Positions 1 through 7,724 of a DNA stretch of 64,000 bases are shown here, piece after piece. Origin of the DNA: CAKZNE01 sp040222435 (lineage in GTDB: Bacteria; Bacteroidota; Bacteroidia; Flavobacteriales; Schleiferiaceae); the NCBI GenBank assembly GCA_965212245.1, contig OZ243107.1, positions 3,410,001 to 3,474,000 of the forward strand, given 5' to 3'. A program made the position numbers and the translations under genes. Positions within the stretch are counted from its first letter, which is position 1. Each line of letters opens with the position of its first letter. A model generated the notes under the pieces. It saw only the letters and a program-made list of their open reading frames with translations. It was not told the origin of the DNA and ran no database searches.

Positions 1-753
1 TTCTTCAATGCCGTTAGCCGTACGTACCAGCTTGGAGTTTAAACCATAACTGATCGGCTCTGTACTGGCTGGGTCAATCATCTTTTTGTAAAAGGCTTCT
101 GCCTCGGCCTGGGTAATATCCGGGTCGTAAAAGTTTACGGCCGATGTAAGTAAGAGGTCCACACCATCTGCTTTATTTACCTTTTTAGCATCCTCATTAT
201 TAAAGATCACCGCTTTGGCTTCGGGGCTCAGGCTGGTGTTACTCCCGGCCAGAAGTTGGTCAAAGTACGCCTCGCTAAAACCGGGCTTTAGTTTTACATT
301 GGAATAATGGTGGTGAATACCATTGCTGAACCATACGCGCTTGGTATATACCCTAAAACGGTCCCACTCATTCATGGCCTCATCTTCACCATCTTTTTGG
401 GCAGACTCTCCCTCCGGAGCATTACCATCCTTATAATGGCGCACAATATTTTCAAGCGCACTGCGAATAGCCAGGTTATGACGGTAGTACTGATCCCAGG
501 TAATATCCCTGCCGGCTAAACCGGCCTGGGTAAGGTAATAGGCCAGTTTTTTTTGGCGCAGGCTCAGGTTTTCCCAACCCTCAATACGGTAACGCAATAT
601 GCGTAGATCTGCAAACTGCTCGGTTTCCCATTCAAAATCACTGTGTTGCGATTCTTTATCAGTCATAGTATCATCGGTTGTTTCAGTTTCCTGATTATTG
701 CAACTGCTTAGCACAAAGGAGAGTGCCAAAACGGTTAAACTTAATTTCTTCAT
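1..753 (-). CDS. Dipeptidyl peptidase III-like lipoprotein (peptidase M49), N-terminal part
   Basis: Cut by the left edge; 251 N-terminal residues are visible from the ATG at 753. The protein opens with a lipoprotein signal peptide whose lipobox ends in LSSC (Cys18), so the enzyme should be anchored to a membrane facing the periplasm or outside. Residues about 135-151 (DRFRVYTKRVW then GIHHHYS) match what I know of bacterial dipeptidyl peptidase III, a zinc enzyme that removes dipeptides from the N-terminus of short peptides. The zinc motif HExxGH would lie outside the window, so the family call rests on the N-terminal part only. A minus-strand promoter box TATCTTCG lies at 777-784. The gene is divergent from the T9SS gene at 841. 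Confidence 0.72.
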   Translation of the reverse strand, partial: MKKLSLTVLALSFVLSSCNNQETETTDDTMTDKESQHSDFEWETEQFADLRILRYRIEGWENLSLRQKKLAYYLTQAGLAGRDITWDQYYRHNLAIRSALENIVRHYKDGNAPEGESAQKDGEDEAMNEWDRFRVYTKRVWFSNGIHHHYSNVKLKPGFSEAYFDQLLAGSNTSLSPEAKAVIFNNEDAKKVNKADGVDLLLTSAVNFYDPDITQAEAEAFYKKMIDPASTEPISYGLNSKLVRTANGIEE

Positions 754-840
754 CAGATTTATTGTTATTAAAGGCCCGAAGATAAGGAGAATGTGACATC
801 ATCATATTTTCTTAACTTTAGTTTTTCAAGCCCTTGACCT

Positions 841-2253
841 ATGAAACAGTTACTCACTCTTTTCCTCCTCTGGCTTTCTCTGACGGGCCAGGCCCAGAAT
901 TTCAAATTTATGGACCTCAATGATACCACACACTTCAGAACAGAGGATGGTATGATACTACATGCGTACATTGATCATTATAAAGCCATAGGCGCTGATA
1001 CTATGTTTTACATGAACCGGGAGTTTGCCGCCACCAAGCTGTTTTTTCAGGATACCTGCGCCTATGATTCTGCATTTGCCAGCTGGATGGCAGACAGTGT
1101 GTATAAATCGGCCAGCTCTCTTACCTTCTTTCACCCCAACTTTGGGTTTAGCGTAAACCTTACAGCCAGTCTCAATCACTTTAACGTAAGTGGTTATCAA
1201 TACCAGGTTAAAAACGACTTCAGGAGTACCTGTACCGGTATCCGGCAAACGGGAACCGAAATTATCCGTACCTACAATATTGAGGCGCTGGACTCTTTAT
1301 TTAACCCCAGTACGCTGCAAAAAGACAGTTTAATTGTAGAAATCTCTTCTACCCGCGGCTTGCTCAGGTTTCCCTGCCTCTCCAGCCAGCATCCTGAATA
1401 CTTTCACGAAGATCCTTTTTATAAAACGATGGACGTTTTTAATTTTGAACCACTCACCGGGCGATCTTTACACAACTATGCCGTGGGCGATGAGTTTCAC
1501 TGGCTGGAAAGCGGAACAGGACCTTCTGAACCCATAAGGGTGCTGATAGTAAACCGCGAAGACTTTACCGACTCGGTACGCTATACTTTTGAAAAACAAC
1601 GGGACTATTATACGCTAACCCCAAACCCCGGGGGCTGGCCTCCTTATATTATTGATACTACAGGTTCCTTCAATACCAATACCATAACCTTTACAAACCT
1701 GGATACCCCCATCAGTACCGTTATGAATTACCTGAATTCAGACGGGGCATACTGGTGGAGCTTTGCACAGGACATCTGTGGCCATGAAAGGCTGGTCTTT
1801 AATACATTCTGGCCACATGTATATGCCTTTAGTTCTCCGGCCTGCCTTAGCATGGCTTTTGAGCCCGGCCAGCAAGTATCCATTATTATGGAGGGAATAT
1901 ACGAAGCATTCTCATGGCAATTTAATGACCCGGGGACACCGGGCATCAGCGGGAACCTGGTGTATCAAAATACCGCTGCGGGTAGCTGCGGACAAGCCGT
2001 AAAATTTTTGAGCACCGGTTTAACTGATATACAAAAGCTTTCATTTTACCCCAATCCGGCCCGGCAGTACATTCGTTTTGATTGCAATAAAAATGCAGAG
2101 CCTTTTGAAATTCGTATCTATAACCTTAGCGGTGAGCGGGTACTTAGCCAGGGTGTTTCGCCTGAAACCCCAGCGGTAAATATTAAATCTTTGCCAGCGG
2201 GTATGTATATGCTGCAATCTGAAAAAGGAAACAGCCGGCTTATTAAAAATTAA
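841..2253 (+). CDS. T9SS type A sorting domain-containing secreted protein
   Basis: A 470-residue secreted protein. Residues 1-19 form a signal peptide ending in GQAQ. The C-terminal ~75 residues carry the type IX sorting tail: FYPNPARQYIRF, then a beta-sandwich ending with LPAGMYMLQ and a basic tail. The family logic is export by Sec, then transfer across the outer membrane by the T9SS, with cleavage of the tail. The ~370-residue central region contains a few cysteines and aromatic-rich segments, but I recognise no enzyme motif. The 3' end overlaps the convergent bshC by 11 bp. A weak promoter-like TAACTTTA lies about 20 bp before the start. Confidence 0.85.
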   Translation: MKQLLTLFLLWLSLTGQAQNFKFMDLNDTTHFRTEDGMILHAYIDHYKAIGADTMFYMNREFAATKLFFQDTCAYDSAFASWMADSVYKSASSLTFFHPNFGFSVNLTASLNHFNVSGYQYQVKNDFRSTCTGIRQTGTEIIRTYNIEALDSLFNPSTLQKDSLIVEISSTRGLLRFPCLSSQHPEYFHEDPFYKTMDVFNFEPLTGRSLHNYAVGDEFHWLESGTGPSEPIRVLIVNREDFTDSVRYTFEKQRDYYTLTPNPGGWPPYIIDTTGSFNTNTITFTNLDTPISTVMNYLNSDGAYWWSFAQDICGHERLVFNTFWPHVYAFSSPACLSMAFEPGQQVSIIMEGIYEAFSWQFNDPGTPGISGNLVYQNTAAGSCGQAVKFLSTGLTDIQKLSFYPNPARQYIRFDCNKNAEPFEIRIYNLSGERVLSQGVSPETPAVNIKSLPAGMYMLQSEKGNSRLIKN

Positions 2254-3847
2254 GCAGGGCCAAACGAAAATCCAGCGGATCCAGCTTTTCAAGAAGTACA
2301 TTCAGCCACGCATCGCCATACTCTTCATAACAGGCGGTAAAATTATCGTGCCGCTCCTGTAAGCTTCCTTCAGGAAAAAGCTGCCGGTAGATATCTTCCA
2401 GGCGCTGCATTTTTTCGCTGTGCTTCCGCTTTTCGGCCCGGATCAGTTTTTTGCGAAGTTTATCCAAACCGTTTAGTTGCTTCTGCCGTTGTGCATTTAC
2501 TGCTCCCAGCATACTCTTATCCGTTAGGTGGGCCACGTCTTCCAGCTCATCAAACATCTTTTCCAGTTTGGCCTGGTAAGGTTCCAGTTCAGGATCTACA
2601 GGGGCATTGGCCGCTGCCAGCTGGCTTTTAAGCTGATGCAGGGGTGTAAACAAATCTTTTACCTCCAGCCCCAGCTTCTCCAGCTTTTCCCGCTGGCGCG
2701 CGGTATATATAAGTGCCGAGTTCCGCAAAACCAGCATAGGAAAAGGCACTTTTACACGGCTAAACAAGCCTTTAAGCTGAAACCAATAGGCCAGCTCTCC
2801 CCCTCCCCCTATATACGCCAGGTTGGGAAGTATTACCTCCTGGTATAATGGTCTTAACAGCGCATTGGGACTAAAGCGCTCCGGATGTGCCTCCAGTTCT
2901 GCAATAAGCTCATCTTTGGTCCAGCGGATATCCGTATTTAACACCCCCCAGATATCATCCTTCCTTTCAATGCGTTCCCGCAGGCCGTCTTTTATATAAA
3001 AGAGATTAACCGGACGCGCATACACCTGCTCAAAATAATGCTCGCTAAGCCAGGCCGTGGTTTTGGAAATCTCTTCCAAAGGAATTTCATCCAGCAGGTC
3101 CTTTTTAAAATAAGGAATCATGGCTTTTTTCAGCTCCCGGTCATCGCCATCTACAATTACCACCCCCTCTTCCGCAAAAAAGTGATGCACTATATAGCGC
3201 ATGGCATCCGCCAGCCTGGCATGTTGCAGGTAAGCTTTGCGGAAAACCGCCATAAGCTGTTTAGCACGGGTACCGGGGCCCATAAGTTCTTCCAGGCGGT
3301 TGATTACCGGTTTTAGCGAAGCCGTTTCCAGGCGGCCCACCGGGCCGGAGGCATCTTTCTCCCAGTACAAACGTCCCCCGGCTATATTTATATGGTTAAT
3401 CTCGGCAAAATCATGATCTTCCGTAGCCATCCAGTACACGGGTACAAAATGATGATCGGGGTATTTGTTCTTCAGCGCCCTGCAAAGGTTTACCACGCTA
3501 ACAATCTTATACCAGAAATAAAGCGGACCGGTAAAGAGGTTCAGCTGATGGCCGGTGGTAATGGTAAAGGTGTGCGGATTTTCCAGGGCTTTAATGTTTG
3601 CCTGTACCTTAGGGTCATCTACCTGGGGTGTATGCAAGCGGCTGTACTGTGCCTGCAGGCGGGCTGATAGTGTGTTACGCAGCGCGGCCGGAAAAGCAGA
3701 CTTCTCTTCCATCTGCGCTTTAAAATGATCTATAGCCGGAAAGCGGTGGTACAGATGCGCCAGTTCAGCCTTCTGATCCAGGTAATCGCAAATAAGATCT
3801 GAAAAATAACCGGTATCCCGGTAAGCCATACAGTGCACATCATCCAT
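2243..3847 (-). CDS. bshC: Bacillithiol biosynthesis cysteine-adding enzyme BshC
   Basis: BshC adds cysteine to glucosaminyl-malate, the last step of bacillithiol synthesis in the cytoplasm. The 534-residue protein has the family signatures TGHQLNLFTGPLYFWYK (about residues 97-113) and PVYWMATEDHDFAEINH, a nucleotidyltransferase-like Rossmann core, and a long coiled-coil near residues 400-480. I place the start at the ATG at 3847 (MDDVHCMAYRDTGYF), because BshC proteins begin shortly before a (T/S)GYFS motif; the longer reading begins with TTG at 3856. The 22-bp repeat array lies 218-327 bp upstream. No bshA or bshB is in the window. Confidence 0.93.
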   Translation of the reverse strand: MDDVHCMAYRDTGYFSDLICDYLDQKAELAHLYHRFPAIDHFKAQMEEKSAFPAALRNTLSARLQAQYSRLHTPQVDDPKVQANIKALENPHTFTITTGHQLNLFTGPLYFWYKIVSVVNLCRALKNKYPDHHFVPVYWMATEDHDFAEINHINIAGGRLYWEKDASGPVGRLETASLKPVINRLEELMGPGTRAKQLMAVFRKAYLQHARLADAMRYIVHHFFAEEGVVIVDGDDRELKKAMIPYFKKDLLDEIPLEEISKTTAWLSEHYFEQVYARPVNLFYIKDGLRERIERKDDIWGVLNTDIRWTKDELIAELEAHPERFSPNALLRPLYQEVILPNLAYIGGGGELAYWFQLKGLFSRVKVPFPMLVLRNSALIYTARQREKLEKLGLEVKDLFTPLHQLKSQLAAANAPVDPELEPYQAKLEKMFDELEDVAHLTDKSMLGAVNAQRQKQLNGLDKLRKKLIRAEKRKHSEKMQRLEDIYRQLFPEGSLQERHDNFTACYEEYGDAWLNVLLEKLDPLDFRLALLNF

Positions 3848-4064
3848 AGCGCGCAAAAATACAAAATCAGCTTAGGGGCTAAGCACTGATGTGGGGACGC
3901 CAATGTTTTAATAGAGATTAGCTAATTACCCACGCCCCTATAGCCCCGGGCCGGCCCCGCCCGGTAAACAAAGCGGCCCGCTAAGGGCTTTAAGGCCTTT
4001 ACCCATACGATAGTTTGCCAGGGGTTATACCTATGCCTTTACATATATTACCCACGTTTGGTTT

Positions 4065-4174
4065 AAAACATTGGGTTGTTTGGCCTAAAACATTTAAATG
4101 TTTGGTCTTAATTATTTAAATGAAATTTTGAAAACATTTAAATGAAACGCAGCAATCATTTAAATGAAAATTTT
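4065..4174. repeat. Five-unit 22-bp-period palindrome array (CATTTAAATG)
   Basis: Palindromic decamers start at 4069 (degenerate, CATTGGGTTG), 4091 (CATTTAAATG), 4113 (TATTTAAATG), 4135 and 4157 (both CATTTAAATG), exactly 22 bp apart. Each is preceded by AAAA or a close variant (TAAT, CAAT) and followed by TTTGGYCT or an A-rich octamer. The 22-bp spacing is about two helical turns, so proteins bound to each palindrome would lie on one face of the DNA. The array sits between the 97-codon ORF and bshC, both on the minus strand. It could be an operator array, an iteron-like element or a relic of a mobile element; I see no replication gene nearby. Confidence 0.75.
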
Positions 4175-4244
4175 AAGAGGGTGTATGCTTCCCCAAAAGG
4201 GGGAGATAAAAAGAAACACACCGGCCTGTATACCCGCCAGGCCT

Positions 4245-4538
4245 TCAGGCAAGCACGGCCTTTAGGCAACGGTAATACAGGGCGGCCATTGGGTATAAAG
4301 CCTGCGGCCCCGCGCTAAGCGGCAAAGTACGGGCGCTGCGCATATAGGCGGTATATAAAGTAGACCAACGGGCATATACCCTGCCCTGCGGCACCTGCAT
4401 AAGGACGGCCAGCTGCGGCAAAAGGCTTAGGGCCGCGCAGCCGGGCGGCAGCAGGCCCAGCTCTGTAAGGGCAGCACACATTTGCTGCTGGTACATATCC
4501 TGCTGTATAAGGCGGATGATACATTGTTTTGCTAGCAT
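4245..4538 (-). CDS. Small hypothetical protein, Leu/Ala-rich
   Basis: A 97-codon ORF with ATG start (MLAKQCIIRLIQQDM). The translation is rich in Leu, Ala, Tyr and Gln, has six cysteines, no signal peptide and no motif I can name; segments such as LTELGLLPPGCAALSLL and LPQLAVLMQVP look like short amphipathic helices. The local DNA is GC-rich, unlike the AT-rich gene at 4995, and a second frame is also open over much of it, which weakens the case for coding. The 22-bp array lies about 70 bp beyond its 3' end. It could be a genuine small lineage-specific gene, or an open frame inside GC-rich repeat-like DNA. Confidence 0.4.
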   Translation of the reverse strand: MLAKQCIIRLIQQDMYQQQMCAALTELGLLPPGCAALSLLPQLAVLMQVPQGRVYARWSTLYTAYMRSARTLPLSAGPQALYPMAALYYRCLKAVLA

Positions 4539-4901
4539 ACGGCTGGTATTTTGGGGGTTAAAAGCAGGAATTAAACTAAGCCGTATGCTTCGCTTTACGC
4601 CAGTAAAAAGGGAAATAAAGGGGTGGTATTTAGGGTAGCACTAAAGCCGTGTAAATATTTAATACTATTGTTTATATTTAGTTTTTATAAAACAAGTACT
4701 TACCAAACCCCACCACTACTCCAACCCATGGCTATACCCTTCGGTCTCTTTTTACAACTCCTTTACCTGAAGCGGGTGTGGATGGCTGCGGTGTGTAAGC
4801 TTTGTACAGGTGCAGTAAAGCAAGCGGGGTTTATACACCTGCCCGCACTCATGCTCTTGCAAAACCAACCGGCCTATATGAACGCCAAAAGAAATATATA
4901 A
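4539..4901. other. Gene-poor spacer with a diverged dispersed repeat
   Basis: I see no convincing gene in this stretch. It contains TTTTACAACTCCTTTACCT at 4750-4768, the same 19 bases found inside both 207-bp repeats (7587-7605 and 9066-9084), preceded by a related ATGGCTATACCCTTC segment. It is therefore a decayed third copy of part of that repeat family. An open frame at 4623-4901 ends exactly where hairpin A begins, but its translation looks non-coding. Confidence 0.55.
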
Positions 4902-4973
4902 AACTGGTAATGACACACATGAATCAAATTAACTAATAGTAAATAAACAACATATGTGTTTTATACATACGTT
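4902..4973 (+). other. attC-like hairpin A (left boundary of the cassette-like array)
   Basis: An imperfect inverted repeat. The left arm begins AACTGGTAATGACACACATG at 4902. The right arm ends CATATGTGTTTTATACATACGTT at 4951-4973 and partly pairs with it; the ACACAT/ATGTGT core is the strongest part. It closes with GTT followed by GGCAAC, after which the 621-residue gene starts 21 nt later. The right arm plus junction (TTTTATACATACGTTGGCAAC) is also nearly the inverse of the sequence at the 3' end of that gene. This element is the least regular of the set. Confidence 0.45.
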
Positions 4974-4994
4974 GGCAACATTAGAAACAAATAA

Positions 4995-6860
4995 ATGAGA
5001 ATAAATGAAGACATTCCAATACTAGGAAAAGTTACAGTAAACTTCCTTGATCTAAGTGCAAAGTTATATCAGCATTATATCGATGTTAATGAAATAGATA
5101 GACAGAAAAAAACAGCTCATTTAGGTTTAATTTCTCACGCTTTTAAAAATTCTAATCACAGTAGATTTGATTATTTAATATTGCAATGTGTAATATCAGA
5201 ATTAATTGAAAATACTTTTAAAGGAACAACGAACGCGCAAGGGAATATCACAATAGACGGAGATAAACATTTTGGAAATGATATAATTAAAACTTGGATT
5301 CTACTCTCTAATTTTGGGCATTGTAAAAATACCATTGGAGATGAAAAAACAATTCTTCTTCATTGCATCCAAAATAAGTCTTTCAAGAAAAAGCTATTAA
5401 ATTGCATTAAAGACGCTAGATTAAAAAAATGGTCCGAAGAAGTAATCACTAATTTTGACTACGTAAGCTTTCATCATATCATAAGTTTTATTAGAATTTA
5501 TAAAACATTCACAAGACGAGTTGCGAGACAAAACGAACTACTAAAAATATATAAACTCTTACTTTTACCAGAAGAAGAAAACGAACTAATTGCAAGTTCA
5601 AATCAAACATCTCAATTAAAGAACATCTATTATATACTAAGAGATATTTCTATGATTGCCTTAGATTCTAGAAATAGCTCTCTACCTTTAAGTATAGACA
5701 TTCTTTCAACAGTTTTATCCTTAGATTCTTTTGAAAATAAATATCAAAATAAAAGGATTTCGATCATATTGGAACCACTTATTTCGATACTATGTGATAA
5801 CCTATATCTAAACATTAAGAGTCAAACCCATCAAAGGTCTTACGAAATAAATGCATCTAAAACAATTGGAACAGATGTAGTCAAAAACCTTAATCAAGCC
5901 ATAGAGAAAGGATTATATAATCCTACAGTTTGCCATTTAGACCATTTTTTAAGAATTCAACTAGATAAAAAAAATATGGTTTTTGAAGAAATCTCAAAGG
6001 CCACTAGACAAATTTTGACTGTAAAAAAAGGAATAACTGGTGTTGATGCATCAATGGACTTAAACCCTTTCACTGATGAACGAGTTATTGATTTCTATAT
6101 AGAGGATAATTTTGACATTAAACACTTTTCAACTTTCATCTATAATATTGGAAATATTACTATTGGACAAATTATCGGAACTGCCTCTAATGAATTTAAT
6201 AAAACTAAAAAAATCAATGATATAATCGATGCCAATTTAAATAAACTACCAATTACGGAAGCGCAAAAAACGGATTTTAAAAAACCAATCCGAGAACACA
6301 TTTCTTCCAATATCAAAAAAGCCTTATTAAATAAAAACTTACCCATATTCAAAAATATACTATGGGCTGTATTAAGTTATCACTTAGACCCTAAATATCA
6401 TTTTGACATAGATAATCACTCTGTTGAAAAATATGATTATTTTGGAGTTAAGGTTGTAGGTTTAAACCCACTTAAAGAAAATTTGGATAAAGCGATAGTT
6501 TATGAGAAAGATTTGGATAGGAAACATGAGTTAAATCAATTAAAGCAATCTGCCTATAGAAAGTTCGAAGGAACCGTGCTAATTTGTATCTCTAGAATAA
6601 AAATCTACAATTACTCGCTAGCACCAGACAAAAGAATTGTAACTGATATTGATGGAGTTGTTTTAAAATTTAATGAAGACGTTTTAATTTTAGAATTACA
6701 CGAAAGTAAGAATACGACTAAACCTGTAAAAGATGCACTAAAAGATATCAATGCCAAATTAATTAAAACAATTGATAAGAAAATAAAGGGTGTCAAAATT
6801 AAAGAAGTACCAAAATATGGAGGAAAGATTTATATCCGTCATAAAAATAACGTTGCCTAA
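4995..6860 (+). CDS. Unknown 621-aa protein with HD-like N-terminus and PD-(D/E)xK-like C-terminus
   Basis: No firm family call. Near the N-terminus, NHSRFDY (54-60) followed by LLSNFGHC (103-110) recalls the layout of dNTPase-type HD phosphohydrolases (HSRFEHS ... LLHDIGHG), but the HD pair is replaced by SN, so it may be degenerate. Near the C-terminus, TDIDGVVLKF (550-559) and LILELHESK (564-572) have the acid and ExK spacing of PD-(D/E)xK nucleases (D551 or D553, E570, K572). There is no signal peptide or membrane segment. The DNA is strikingly AT-rich next to bshC and the island repeats, suggesting transfer. The start lies 21 nt after the GTT of hairpin A, with no obvious promoter; the TAA stop overlaps the CCTAAC that opens hairpin B. 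A role in phage defence is inference. Confidence 0.8.
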   Translation: MRINEDIPILGKVTVNFLDLSAKLYQHYIDVNEIDRQKKTAHLGLISHAFKNSNHSRFDYLILQCVISELIENTFKGTTNAQGNITIDGDKHFGNDIIKTWILLSNFGHCKNTIGDEKTILLHCIQNKSFKKKLLNCIKDARLKKWSEEVITNFDYVSFHHIISFIRIYKTFTRRVARQNELLKIYKLLLLPEEENELIASSNQTSQLKNIYYILRDISMIALDSRNSSLPLSIDILSTVLSLDSFENKYQNKRISIILEPLISILCDNLYLNIKSQTHQRSYEINASKTIGTDVVKNLNQAIEKGLYNPTVCHLDHFLRIQLDKKNMVFEEISKATRQILTVKKGITGVDASMDLNPFTDERVIDFYIEDNFDIKHFSTFIYNIGNITIGQIIGTASNEFNKTKKINDIIDANLNKLPITEAQKTDFKKPIREHISSNIKKALLNKNLPIFKNILWAVLSYHLDPKYHFDIDNHSVEKYDYFGVKVVGLNPLKENLDKAIVYEKDLDRKHELNQLKQSAYRKFEGTVLICISRIKIYNYSLAPDKRIVTDIDGVVLKFNEDVLILELHESKNTTKPVKDALKDINAKLIKTIDKKIKGVKIKEVPKYGGKIYIRHKNNVA

Positions 6861-6985
6861 CAATGTATGAAAATAATAGCGGTTTAATCGCTAAAACTAA
6901 AGTAAGTAAACATAAAAGAGGTCTGTTTAAATCCGAAAAGTTAGTGTGTGAAAATCCGCTACTATTCTTATACTAGACCGTTGGC
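6855..6985 (+). other. attC-like hairpin B
   Basis: A long imperfect inverted repeat. The left arm 6856-6882 opens with CCTAAC and ends AATAATAGCGG. The right arm 6956-6982 begins CCGCTACTATT and ends in GTT, followed by GGC. The inner 11 bp pair with one mismatch and the outer part pairs with bulges. Between the arms are about 73 bp without an ORF. From the opening CCTAAC to the closing GTT the element is about 127 bp, nearly the size of hairpin C, yet the arms share no sequence with C. This is what structure-recognised recombination sites such as attC look like. Confidence 0.7.
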
Positions 6986-7120
6986 GCCCTTACTGAAAAC
7001 GGAATTTATAATATTTATGAAGGTTTGAGTGAACTTGAACCTGGAAAGCCTGAATTTTCCAATTTGTTTGCTGAATTGAATAAAGTAATTACGGAGGTTA
7101 GAATAAAAAATGAACAATAA
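6983..7120 (+). pseudogene. C-terminal remnant of an unknown gene
   Basis: An open frame runs from just after the GTT of hairpin B to a TAA at 7118-7120 and reads ALTENGIYNIYEGLSELEPG, continuing to a KNEQ end. It has no start codon and is preceded by a stop at 6974. The residue pattern (acidic/aromatic, then an amphipathic helix) looks like the end of a real protein, so this is probably a 5'-truncated gene fused to the hairpin junction by a deletion or recombination. I cannot name the parent family. Confidence 0.45.
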
Positions 7121-7138
7121 TTACTATGTTTGAATAAC

Positions 7139-7175
7139 AAAAAAAAAACGCCAGTGGTTAGAATACTGACGTTTT
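7139..7175 (-). terminator. Intrinsic terminator of the candidate small RNA
   Basis: In minus-strand RNA the stem is AAAACGUCAGU paired with ACUGGCGUUUU, 11 bp with one G-U wobble and a 9-nt loop, and continues directly into a run of U (plus-strand A run 7139-7148). The wobble favours the minus-strand reading. Confidence 0.75.
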
Positions 7176-7297
7176 AAAGAATAAAGAGGTTTCGGCTATG
7201 GACACCAGAACAACAAAACTAAATTGATAATAAATAGGTTTGGAATCTATTCATTAGAATACAATTTGACATTTGACTCTTCTCTTACTCTTTATTT
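7139..7297 (-). ncRNA. Candidate Fur-type-regulated small RNA
   Basis: On the minus strand a promoter box TATATTTG (7303-7310) is followed by about 160 nt and then a strong intrinsic terminator. The longest ATG frame inside is 17 codons (7272-7219, MSNCILMNRFQTYLLSI), so the transcript is probably non-coding or encodes only a tiny peptide. A perfect 31-bp palindrome lies just upstream, where it would cover the -33 region. The expected transcription start, about 5 nt after the box, is near 7297. The RNA and its control are inferred from these signals only. Confidence 0.5.
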
Positions 7298-7302
7298 TAA
7301 AG

Positions 7303-7310
7303 CAAATATA
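7303..7310 (-). promoter_or_regulatory. Bacteroidota-type -7 promoter box (TATATTTG)
   Basis: A perfect match to TAnnTTTG on the minus strand, 9 bp downstream of the 31-bp palindrome and pointing toward the terminator at 7139-7175. Confidence 0.6.
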
Positions 7311-7319
7311 CAATATTTA

Positions 7320-7350
7320 ATCCTTATTTAGAATTATTCTAAATAAGGAT
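7320..7350. promoter_or_regulatory. Perfect 31-bp palindrome, Fur-family-like operator
   Basis: Arms ATCCTTATTTAGAAT and ATTCTAAATAAGGAT flank a single T. The central TTAGAAT-T-ATTCTAA has the 7-1-7 geometry and the AATnATT heart shared by Fur, PerR and Zur operators. No T-run follows, so it is not a plain terminator. It overlaps the -33 region of the minus-strand promoter, which fits repression. A Fur-family regulator is encoded at 62468. Confidence 0.6.
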
Positions 7351-7489
7351 ATGCACATTTTATTAACATTTAGTATATCAAGCTAAAAAAACTTTGGGGA
7401 ATAGCGTGTCCCCCTGGCTTGCGCGCGCGTCACGCTGGTGCCATAAACCAATAAGCACCGCCTAAGCGTAGCCTCGCTATGCTTGTTTA
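7351..7489. other. Spacer with REP-like hairpin
   Basis: No gene seen. It contains a partial CCCCCTGGCTTGCGCGC segment related to the start of the 207-bp repeats, and the hairpin AAGCGTAGC-CTC-GCTATGCTT at 7464-7484. A similar, longer hairpin occurs at about 10993-11014 (AAGCGTAGCG-TC-CGCTGCGCTT), so this is a dispersed repeat of the host. Confidence 0.5.
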
Positions 7490-7696
7490 CCCCCTGGTTA
7501 GCGCGCAGCTATTTGCTGCAAATTCCTATCTTGGTTTTGTAAAACCTGCTTACCGCTCTAATTAAATGGTATATGCTTCCGTATCCTTTTACAACTCCTT
7601 TACCTATACATGAAGGGCCGCATAAAACCCATGATAAGCGGCTTACATGAATAATTGTATAGGCGATATAAGGATGTATATTGTTATATGGTAGTT
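7490..7696 (+). repeat. 207-bp direct repeat, copy 1
   Basis: This stretch matches 8969-9175 over 207 bp with no gaps and about 11 mismatches by eye. It contains the hairpin GCAGC-TATTT-GCTGC and the shared 19-mer TTTTACAACTCCTTTACCT. The match ends precisely at GTT (7694-7696), where gene-specific sequence begins. It has no ORF of note and no transposase; it may be the outer part of a cassette hairpin or a non-autonomous repeat. Confidence 0.85.
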
Positions 7697-7724
7697 GGCG
7701 GGCATGCGGAACAACAAACTCTCA

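Noticed and set aside
4065..4174. Possible CRISPR array
   Set aside because: The 22-bp units are contiguous with no unique spacers, the repeat is a 10-bp palindrome, and there are no cas genes.
4623..4901. 92-codon open frame on the plus strand, ending exactly at hairpin A
   Set aside because: GTG start, translation of unusual composition, and part of it lies in a decayed dispersed repeat. Not supported as a gene.
7219..7272. 17-codon minus-strand frame inside the candidate small RNA
   Set aside because: Too short to support; AT-rich sequence yields such frames by chance. Mentioned in the RNA entry only.
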